Of a stretch of 16,606 bases of DNA, positions 1 to 7,837 are shown in pieces. Below the pieces are notes generated by a model. It ran no database searches. It saw only the letters and a program-made list of their open reading frames with translations, and was not told the DNA's origin. The position numbers and the translations under genes were made by a program. The stretch is taken from assembly GCA_028565635.1 (NCBI GenBank), contig JAOXYB010023314.1, positions 1 to 16,606 on the forward strand, given 5' to 3'. How positions within the stretch are numbered: the first letter of the stretch is position 1; every line of letters begins with the position of its first letter. This DNA comes from Phoronis ovalis (taxonomy: Eukaryota; Phoronida; Phoronidae).

Positions 1-106
1 ATAAAAATAAACAACTACATCGGTATCTGGAATGTTTGATGTGGTAACGCTGTCCAAGTGCCATGGTATTTTGTCCACCAGGTTGTTGAGGCATGCTGGA
101 GCTTTC

Positions 107-271
107 CTATATTGGGGATACTTTACTATCATCATCTTCACCTCTTTTCGAACAACACACACAGCAAGCAAATATAACCAGTACTAGCTGCACTGCTAAA
201 ATACCACAAACTACTCCTATTGTAATTCCACTCTGGCTTCCAATTGCTGTTTCGACAGCCTTGTAGCAACC
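107..271 (-). CDS. Tetraspanin exon 5, terminal (residues 243-296)
   Basis: Acceptor TTATTTTCACAG|GGTTGC, ending in TAG at 107-109. It encodes the last loop cysteine (GCYKAVE), membrane segment 4 and a short acidic C-tail. The exon is too short and lacks a start, so it shows only on translating the acceptor frame. The 3' untranslated region runs toward position 1 and no polyadenylation signal is visible inside the window. Confidence 0.9.
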   Translation of the reverse strand, partial: GCYKAVETAIGSQSGITIGVVCGILAVQLVLVIFACCVCCSKRGEDDDSKVSPI

Positions 272-3205
272 CTGTGAAAATAAAAGTTAGAACTGTAAGC
301 CCTATGTACAAGCTATCTGGATTAGCTTGATTGATATATTCATTATGTGACTATAACTATTGCGATACTGTATACAGCTGAACAGATGGAAATATTATAT
401 GAACCCTTACGTTGGATCAAAAATTATAGCAGAACATGGTATCGAACATCGACGTAAGTATTCTGTTAGGAATGCACTGAATATAGATCTTGGACACAAT
501 AGCTACAGGAGTAAGCTAATCAGCTATCTTAACAACCTACGAGCTGAAAATGTTCCGACCACACCATAGATAAAACTTAAATCAATTTGAAAAATATCTG
601 TCTACACGAGAACAAGTCAAACCGAGTAAGCCCAATCCGCGGTTAAAGTCTGGTTGAAATGCGTAAATTGGTGTGTGCCGGCTCCTCTTTCTCTTGACAA
701 ATTTCAAAAAACAAGGGTTCAGATACTTCAGTGGATGATTTCGCTACAGCGATTTGGAAAGTCCTATAGGTGTTCATTTGCAACCTCAATTGATTTGAGT
801 GGAATATCACTCTCAAACCGGTTTGATGGTTCTCGCATAAGCAAAGCATAACTAAAATTAATTCTTTTTTTTAACTTCTGGCATTGTTTCTGGCTATAGT
901 GACGAATAAAAAATGATTTCTGTATAATTGTGAATATAGTTTGCCAAATGTGTACAATACCTGGTGAATATTAGCATTCTCTATTGTTGGTGCCAGTATG
1001 CAATTCATAATTGTTTGGGGTTCGATGTTTGCAAGTTGGGTTATGGTTGAATTAATTTTGCAGCAGGTTATTGGTAACGGCAATGATATGGTGCCTCTAA
1101 TTTCAGTGCCGTTTGGTAACACTAATGGGTCCAGCAATGAAAGAGTTTTGTTCCAATGTGTAGCGTACTGATAATCAGTGTAGTTGTTTACACCGCAACA
1201 TTTCAACTAAAATAGAAATACATTTATAATAATACATGTCCTATCTTTACCACAGCTTGCACAGTATAAACTTTAATCTATTCAGACCAAAATCTATACA
1301 ATTATATATTTACATTTTTGGGTGCATTGCTTACATTTAGATACATTTGTGTCTAGTATCAAGAACCATGACCAAATTCGAAATTGTTGAATTTTACTTC
1401 TGTATAATTTTAAAAGGTAGAATACGTTGATCACGCTTTATAACTAATTATAATAAGATAAACGGAAAATAATATTTGAAGTTGAACTATATGTACTCGA
1501 TCGTATAAGTGTTCTTGATATTCGGTATCTTTTACGTTGCCAGCGTCGCTAATTGCAAATTACGTCACGTAACGATTTTTTGGTCTGATGAAAGCTTACA
1601 CTGATTTGAGCAACGTTCCATGCCAGCGACACAGTATCAACAGCCATAGTTCCTTTGTACGAATCAACTATAGTTTTGTTAAGTCCTGATTGAAGGAAAT
1701 TATCCACATGTTCTTTCATGGTGACAACCAAAATGACAACGACAAGTTCTGTTAGTAGGATAATGGACACGACTACCGAATACTGAAATAAAACGATGCA
1801 TTCAAACCAAACGGAACATATCTACATTTATTACATCGATGATATACAGTTGAATGCTGGCGGTATTTATTATCGTTAGTTTCATCTAATTTTTCCATTG
1901 AAGGATTTTCCATACGTAGATAATAATGTAGCATTTAGTCATTACTTTGATATCGTTTGACAGTAGTCCTAGGACGTGCTTTCAGGAAAAGAATCAAGAC
2001 ATTGTAACCACGCAGCAGAATCAAACCTCCAAACTCCAAAAATTCTCTTCTTTGTTATATTTTAAATGGAGTATTAATTTTGTTGTTTTAATATTAAATA
2101 CCTTTTTTCATAAAAAATATAAGATATCTAATTTCTTTAAACCACCTATGAAATGTCACATAGCCATGCACCAACAATCGGCAGAATTATGGCTATACTT
2201 ACCATCACTAGCATAAATTTACTGTTGCATGATGCCCCACAACATCCAAATATTGACAACAGAAATACCACCGCGCCTACTATAAGCAATGCAATGGCTA
2301 CATCTCCTAGCAGAATACTTAGATCGACGTTGACTGCACCAGGAAGTCCACTCACAAGCTGTGAGAGAAGCTGCTCTATGATACCTTGCCCTGCTAAAAT
2401 AATTGATCCAACGGCTATCAATCCAACGCCCAAAATCTATAAAAATAAAAATTCAATTACTTCACCAGGCACCAGGAGTTATAATTTTCATTCAAAACAC
2501 GATGTGTTGTCTCTAATGAGTCATTTAATTAGCAGTGTCTTTTTTAACTTTTGACGTTTGACTGCCATTTGAAATGAAAATTATATAAAACAAATATGTC
2601 ATTCATATCGTCAATAACTTTTGACGTTTGACTGGCATTTGAAATGAAAACTATATTTAAAACAAATATGTCATTCATGTTATCAATACACGTCTTACTC
2701 AATATGTTGTTTGTTTATTTTTTCCATGTAATGTTTAATAACGTACTGACTGTTTTTGTGAAAACTTACAGGCATTCTGATTCCGTTATCTGATTTTTAA
2801 AATGAAATGTTGCTGCCAAATATTATGATCCGATTATGTGGCATATTTTTAACCTCATTACATATATGTAAGCTTAATGCATTACACTCGTGTGACCTTT
2901 TTTGATTCTTATGCCTCAGCAACGAACAAGATACTCAACTATTTAGAAGCAAGAGTGTTTGAATGTCATCCTTGTTGAAAATTTTATAATGTAGAACTCA
3001 CCTTGTTCTATATCATTCATCAACGCAAGATGCTTTCAAAAATTTAGGAAACTTCTTTTTTCAAAAATCATGCATTTATAATATGAAAATTAATATCAAT
3101 TAAAATAGAGTATTTATATTATTCCATTACTGAAGCACTTACCATAGAAATTATATTACATATTATCAGCACAGCCTTAGAACAGCAAATACAACAGCCA
3201 GCCAT
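107..3205 (-). CDS. Tetraspanin, complete five-exon gene (296 aa)
   Basis: Four-pass membrane protein that organises membrane microdomains by binding partner receptors and other tetraspanins. Exons (minus strand, in order): 3143-3205, 2203-2436, 1600-1782, 961-1206, 107-271, all with GT/AG borders and all phase 0. Membrane segments lie near residues 11-35, 66-86, 96-119 and 258-280. The small loop falls between the first two; the large extracellular loop is about 120-256. The loop carries the family signature CCG at 163-165, a PxxCC pair at 208-209, Cys229 and a GC at 243-244, giving six cysteines for disulfides. Five N-glycosylation sequons fall in the loop (N134, N168, N179, N192, N212). 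The N-terminus is cysteine-rich (residues 4, 5, 7, 8) and the C-tail starts with a CCVCC cluster, both likely palmitoylated; the tail then has an EDDD run. The start ATG has a good context (AAAAATGG). Family assignment is firm; the subfamily is not resolved. Confidence 0.93.
272..960 (-). other. Tetraspanin intron 4 (689 bp)
   Basis: Gene-free stretch. It contains short open frames on both strands around 643-851 that overlap each other and resemble nothing I recognise. Small palindromes such as GAGTG...CACTC and AAACCGGTTT lie near 800-825. I see no RNA gene or clear mobile element. Confidence 0.6.
961..1206 (-). CDS. Tetraspanin exon 4 (residues 161-242)
   Basis: Acceptor CTATTTTAG|TTGAAA and donor CACCAG|GTATTG, 246 bp, phase 0. 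It encodes the core of the large extracellular loop: CCGVNNYTDY at its start, then PITCCK and MNC, with four sequons. This is the most diagnostic exon of the gene. Confidence 0.93.
1600..1782 (-). CDS. Tetraspanin exon 3 (residues 100-160)
   Basis: Acceptor TTTATTTCAG|TATTCG and donor CAGT|GTAAGC, 183 bp, phase 0. It encodes membrane segment 3 (YSVVVSIILLTELVVVILVV) and the first helix of the large loop, including one N-glycosylation sequon. Confidence 0.9.
2203..2436 (-). CDS. Tetraspanin exon 2 (residues 22-99)
   Basis: Acceptor TTTTTATAG|ATTTTG and donor GATG|GTAAGTAT, 234 bp, phase 0 at both ends. It encodes the end of membrane segment 1, the small extracellular loop and membrane segment 2. 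Segment 2 ends in the typical tetraspanin GCCG turn at residues 85-88. Confidence 0.92.
2546..2687. repeat. Two-copy tandem duplication, about 70-bp unit
   Basis: Two head-to-tail copies (2546-2615 and 2616-2687), each beginning AACTTTTGACGTTTGACTG and containing TTTGAAATGAAAA and ACAAATATGTCATTCAT. The second copy is two bases longer and a few substitutions apart, so the duplication is fairly recent. It lies in tetraspanin intron 1 (2437-3142); the remainder of that intron is AT-rich with nothing else visible. Confidence 0.88.
3143..3205 (-). CDS. Tetraspanin exon 1 (residues 1-21)
   Basis: Encodes the Cys-rich cytoplasmic N-terminus (MAGCCICCSK) and the first half of membrane segment 1. 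The donor is ATG|GTAAGTGC, phase 0. The ATG lies just downstream of an A-rich leader. The transcription start and any further 5' untranslated exon were not identified. Confidence 0.88.
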
Positions 3206-5821
3206 TTTTAAATTCCTTAAGTGCTGCGCAGTATATGTATATGTACACTTTTGTCACTGTTATCTCCTCAAATTTAATCTGAAATAAACAATTAACATAT
3301 ATAATTAAATGATACTACATTACGACAGTTGGTACTAATTTTGTTTTGTTTTTCTTGCAAGTACAACTGTCCTGAAAGTACGGATACCAAAAATATCATT
3401 CATACCCTGAAAAAATATATATACAATTTCACATGTGGCACAATGAGTGCTGTGACCAGAGATGTTTCTTTTAACTTGTGACGTTAAAAAAGTATATGGA
3501 ATGTTTTCATGTCGTTCCAATTCCAATTGCGTTACCATAATCAGGAAAATAAGGATCTCTCTATATCATTTACAAAGCTGCTTATATGATGATAACAACT
3601 TAGTAGTATAGATGAACAAGCAGTTATCAAGCAGGAAATATGTTTGTATGCGTCAACTGGATATGTCATGTCCTACAAATGAATGATATAATAAAGCATT
3701 TAATTGTTTCCTAATCGTGTCGAGGTAGTAACAATGTCCACCAATAGTTTAAAGTAATTATTAATAATATTAAGTTCATTGAAACATCCGTCCATTGGTT
3801 AGCATTACAGTTGTTTCGGGAAATGAGTCAATGAAACTTTGTTTAAAACTATATATAGATTCTACATTAAAAACGAGACACAAATTATATAATATATAAA
3901 AAATGTAACATCAAAGATATATCGTTAGTTCGTAAAGTAATGGTTTATAATGACATAGGAACCACGATCAATACAAAATTTAATAGTTATGCAAAATTTA
4001 AAAGCAAAACTGGTAACAATTCTTGTAGAAAGCACACCATAAACTTGGGTGCAACTATATTTTGGTGACTAACAATGTTTTATTCAAAGGCAAACATATT
4101 ATCTTTTTAAAATTAAGATTTACTATTATCATTACTGAATACACACGTACACGACAGTTTGTGCTAATTGTGAAAAGTTCCAGTATAAAGCAAACAATTA
4201 TAAGCCATATTTAAAACATTCTCAGTACAACAATTTCAAATTTTACTTCAATTAATTATAATTGTCACTATAACTTTTGAATGTTAAGTAGGAAAGGATG
4301 ACATACCTTTAACTTTTTGCGCCCCTTTTATCCGACTTGAAACTTTAGGAAAATGCGCAAATTGTTAGCTATTTGTGGGTGTGTTGTTTTAGTTACAGTA
4401 AATAGCATAATTGGGATATACATATTTCATTTGTATGATCATATTCATGTTATTCTATATATGTCACTTATAATGGACATGGAAGTAGTACAATCAAAAG
4501 ATTCTGGATTCAAAAATTAAAACAGTAAGAGATACACGAAAAAACACAGAACTTGCGTATTCGATGAAGGCTTGTTCATATAACTATATTTTTGTGGGAA
4601 ATGCGTGTAAAACACACTCCATACATATATAGAGTTTGATAGGACCTCCTGATTTATGTCTCGCATTACATTGCACACCTAGTAATTGATAGTGAACTAA
4701 GTAACATAATTTATAGCTGCATAGATCTATGTTAGTAACTTAATCAGATATTTATATAATAAATAATACGAGATTTTCTGTATGTATACATGTAATCAAT
4801 ATGGGAGCCAAGATAAAACGTGCCATGGTGATATACGGGGTACCCGAGAGACGGAAAAATTTCATAAAAATTGCGTGTTTACCACAGCTTTTCGAATGAA
4901 GCTTTTAATACTGATTTTTTTTTTGAGTTCTCGTATTATAATAGTTAATCGTGTCTATATTACGCACATTTTAATGTCACCATTATAAAACGAAATCCTA
5001 TGAAAGAACAATTCACAATACATGTACAGAAATATATTGGAGACACCACTAGAATAATTAACTATAAACTATTCCATTAATACATGAACCTATATTACAA
5101 TATACCAAATATAAAAATAGGTACAGTAAAACAAATACTTACTTTCTAAAAACACTGTCACAATTTTTCTTCAGAGTTTTCCTGTTGTATACATTTTGTT
5201 AAAAGTGTTTGTATCTGCTTTTGGTGATAAGGTTATGAACACATACTTTCATTACAATTAATTAAACTGACTTTGTCTGATAAGCGAGTGGTCCAGGAAC
5301 ACGGGACTACGTTAACACTAATAACTGACAAATCCAATTCCAGGTAATAGAACATCATAATTTTTACTCAGAAACTCCAATATAATTTGCTAAATGGAAA
5401 ACAATTTCATACTTTAAAAAATGTATTTAACCTTCTGAAGCACTATATTATCAAATATGTAATAAAAAATTGCGTGCTACATTTTTGCTTCTAATTTAAC
5501 CTTAAATTCCAAAAGGTCACTGTATTTTAATTATTTATTTGGTAGCTCTGAAATGTTTTAAGCTGGGTTTTAAGAGTCTATGCTGCATCACACAGACTTC
5601 TTATGGCACTTTTAAATGTCTGTTTATGGAGTTACACTTATTTTGCTAAATTATCATTAATTCGGCTAATTAATTATTAAGGTCAAATGTGTAATCATGA
5701 CTAATTACAGGAAGGTAACAACTCTTGCCTTGTACTAATTGTTTTCATAAAAGGTAGTATACAAACATGATTTATCTGTCTCTCATGCGATATAGCTGGC
5801 ACTTTTAAGGCCGGATTTTCA
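3206..5821. other. AT-rich intergenic stretch
   Basis: Upstream of the tetraspanin start. Both strands were read. The short open frames here (for example 3335-3538 minus and 4782-4988 plus) show no family features or plausible splice context. No RNA gene, tandem array or terminal inverted repeat stood out. The first few hundred bases should include the tetraspanin promoter and 5' leader, but no decisive motif was found. Confidence 0.5.
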
Positions 5822-5823
5822 TA

Positions 5824-6252
5824 CAGTCGTAATTAATATACTATACTTATATGTTTCGTAAGTTTTAACCCCGGGGTACGTGAGGGTATTCGTGGTTTTT
5901 TGACACGGGGATGTGCCGTCTAACCCAATCCAACATTTTAGGTTGTGGTAGCAAACCCAATCCCAATTTTTTGAAATATAAGGATAGCAAACCAAAATTT
6001 TAAAATATTTGAGTGGCAATCCATCTTTACGCAAACTGACTGATACAAACCAAATTCCAAAATCTATTTATGGATACTTACAAACCTAAAATTAATCCAA
6101 ATTATTTTCTGTAAGCAGCAGGTAGCAATCCAAATGTTTGAATTTCTTTACCGTACGAACCGGGCTGCACACCTCCAACAAAAAATAACTTGGGTACCCC
6201 CGGGGTTTTAAACTTTAAAACTAACGAAATATATATGTATAATATAGGACTG
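5824..6252. mobile_element. Non-autonomous TIR element (MITE-like), TA-flanked, 429 bp
   Basis: The left end (from 5824) reads CAGTCGTAATTAATATAC...TTTCGTAAGTTTTAACCCCGGGGTAC. The right end, on the opposite strand, reads CAGTCCTATATTATACAT...TTTCGTTAGTTTTA, then ACCCCGGGGGTACC. The arms are about 55-60 bp and imperfect, and TA lies on both flanks (5822-5823, 6253-6254), as expected for Tc1/mariner-type insertion. The interior is a degenerate array of GCAAACCAAAATTT-like words (near 5950, 5985, 6015, 6047, 6080, 6122). There is no transposase, so mobilisation would have to be in trans. Confidence 0.72.
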
Positions 6253-6254
6253 TA

Positions 6255-6939
6255 AAAACTTCCTCAAGAGATCTAGAAATCGTTGGAGCCCGGGAAAGAA
6301 ACTTGGAAGAAATTAAATGTTTTATAATTTAAAATGCTAAATTATAAACTTTGTACTAAATAAATCATGATCCTTTATTAGAGTATGTTTTTTTCATTAT
6401 TACATATTGCTTGATCAGTGCATATACCGTAATCCTCGTATTTTCATAAGTAACAGGAGTAATTAATAGGTCTTTATAAACTTGGCGGGAATTGGATTGT
6501 CAAGAAAATTTTGCTTCCAGGTCTGCTTAGCATAGCCTCAGGAATGCGTGATGTGGTTTTCGTGATTTTAGCGAATACAGATATCACTTGTATATTTCAA
6601 GAAATAAGCACAAAAATGCACATTGTTCATCTATTCTATATGAAATGACCGAAATTAATCCTCTTAATACAAATGAAGGGGAGGTATAAATTATGCTTGA
6701 GACTATTTGTGTAATGACGTAGTACACATAGCACCACAGGAAGCGTCACTGTTTGACAAGATATTTTTCCATAATTTCTCATATTTATAATTTCTGTAAG
6801 TGATTTGTTATTCTTTTTGTACTGGATATTTCTAAATAGTTGAGATGTCATTCATTTAGTTCTGTTCTCCAACGTTTTCGAATTGAACTATGTAGTTGTT
6901 GATAAACAAATAGCTAAGTTTCGTCGTCACGATGATAGG
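6255..6939. other. Intergenic stretch upstream of the palindrome
   Basis: AT-rich. A 71-codon open frame at 6636-6851 (minus) has no recognisable feature. It may hold the distal promoter or a noncoding first exon of PIH1D2, but no site decides this. Confidence 0.4.
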
Positions 6940-6940
6940 T

Positions 6941-7033
6941 AGTCCTAGCTTTATGACCCTATTATCTTGCCTACGGCAACGTAGGGTCCCTACGTTGCCG
7001 TAGGCAAGAAAGTAGGGTCATAAAGCTAGGACT
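6941..7033. repeat. Near-perfect palindrome (46-bp arms, 1-nt centre)
   Basis: Arms 6941-6986 and 6988-7033 surround a single T at 6987; 44 of 46 positions pair. The outermost sequence is AGTCCTAGCTTTATGACCCT and its complement. TA lies at 6940-6941 and again at 7033-7034, so it can be read as a 91-bp foldback/MITE with a TA target duplication. A wider imperfect direct repeat, GATGATAGGTA (6931-6941) and GATGGTAGGTA (7035-7045), also flanks it. Near-identity of the arms implies a young insertion or ongoing arm homogenisation. Confidence 0.88.
6966..7008. promoter_or_regulatory. Pair of X-box-like (RFX) sites inside the palindrome
   Basis: GTTGCCGTAGGCAAG at 6994-7008 (plus) and its mirror at 6966-6980 (minus). 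The remembered RFX X-box consensus is GTNRCC, 0-3 spacer bases, RGYAAC; each site matches at 11 of 12 informative positions and only the last base differs. RFX factors drive ciliary genes and the next gene downstream, PIH1D2, is ciliary. Function is inferred from motif and position only. Confidence 0.35.
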
Positions 7034-7055
7034 AGATGGTAGGTAAATATATATC

Positions 7056-7545
7056 ATGCTAGGGGTTCTATCATTCAAAGTCACTATGTATATGTGTCGC
7101 CCTTTTTTCAGCTCCCGCATTTACCATAGGGTATGTTTTTCACGCTTCTCAAAGCCTTATTTACCACAGGGTATACATTTTTGTTAGATATTTCCCACAG
7201 GGTATATATATTTTCAAAAAATATTCGTTTACCACAGAGTGTATTTCTTGGAAAACGTATTTCTTCTTCTTCTTCAAATTTACGACAGGTATGAAAAATT
7301 AAGGTTAGTAAATTTGTCCATATTTATTTACCACAGGGGTATATAATTTACAAGTGAATTTTACACAGGGTACCTATTTCGGGACAGTAATTTACGACAG
7401 GGTATATATAGTTTTCATGTTTTTCATTTACAACAGGGTATATTATTGGTCATCTTTATTTACCAGAGGGTCAGGTTTTTTTTACCCTGGGCCACACACC
7501 CCAACCAACTTTTCTGTCAATTACCCCCCGGGTATATATACAGTA
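7056..7545 (+). mobile_element. Degenerate-minisatellite repeat element, copy 1
   Basis: It begins around AGGGGTTCTATCATTCAAAG and carries about ten copies of TTTACNACAGGGTAT (near 7120, 7160, 7191, 7228, 7279, 7327, 7360, 7390, 7427, 7459) every 28-48 bp. It ends in GGGCCACACACCCCAACC and TACCCCCCGGGTAT. The spacers match those of the copy at 14823-15259 in the same order (for example CACGCTTCTCAAAGC and TTTCAAAAAATATTCG), so this is one dispersed element and not an independent satellite. This copy has an extra unit near 7191 and a TTC run at 7261-7275. The open frame across it is repeat-derived. Confidence 0.75.
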
Positions 7546-7555
7546 GGCTGAGTAG

Positions 7556-7790
7556 CTGAAAAGTTAAACCCCTGACCCTCTGATAAATAAAGGTCACCAA
7601 AAATATTACCTGTGGTAAATGAAAAAATCCTACAGTAAAACTAAAAGTATATCTTGTTGTAAATAGTTCTCCCAAAAAGCAAAATATATACCCTGTTGTA
7701 AATTATCTTGTAAAATTATGTACCCTGTGCTGTGGTAGGTAAATATTTGAAAATTTGCAACTCTTAATTATATATACCTGTCTTACACTG
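7556..7790 (-). repeat. Inverted partial copy of the TTTACNACAGGGTAT element
   Basis: Read on the minus strand, this stretch gives ACAGGTATATA, ACCACAGCACAGGGTAC, TTTACAACAGGGTATATA, TTTACAACAAGATATAC, TTTACCACAGGTAAT, then TTTATTTATCAGAGGGTCAGG. That order parallels 7282-7482 on the plus strand. The two face each other across a gap of about 80 bp and could form a very large imperfect hairpin just upstream of the first PIH1D2 coding exon. Confidence 0.72.
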
Positions 7791-7837
7791 CAGTAACAAC
7801 TATTGCAGATTTAAAACACTGCATTTTATTGTTTTAG

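Noticed and set aside
643-851. Open frames on both strands in tetraspanin intron 4
   Set aside because: They overlap each other, have no splice context and show no recognisable motif.
2153-2554. Plus-strand open frame of 133 codons
   Set aside because: It is antisense to tetraspanin exon 2, whose membrane segments and splice sites are clear.
5280-5320. Possible tRNA-like stretch with GTGGTCC and GGAACACGGG
   Set aside because: No matching A and B box pair and no cloverleaf could be drawn.
7120-7480. CRISPR-like spacing of short repeats
   Set aside because: The repeats are degenerate, the spacers are shared between two genomic copies, and the setting is an animal genome.
7354-7551. Open frame of 65 codons
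   Set aside because: It lies in copy 1 of the same element and has the same repeat-derived peptide words.
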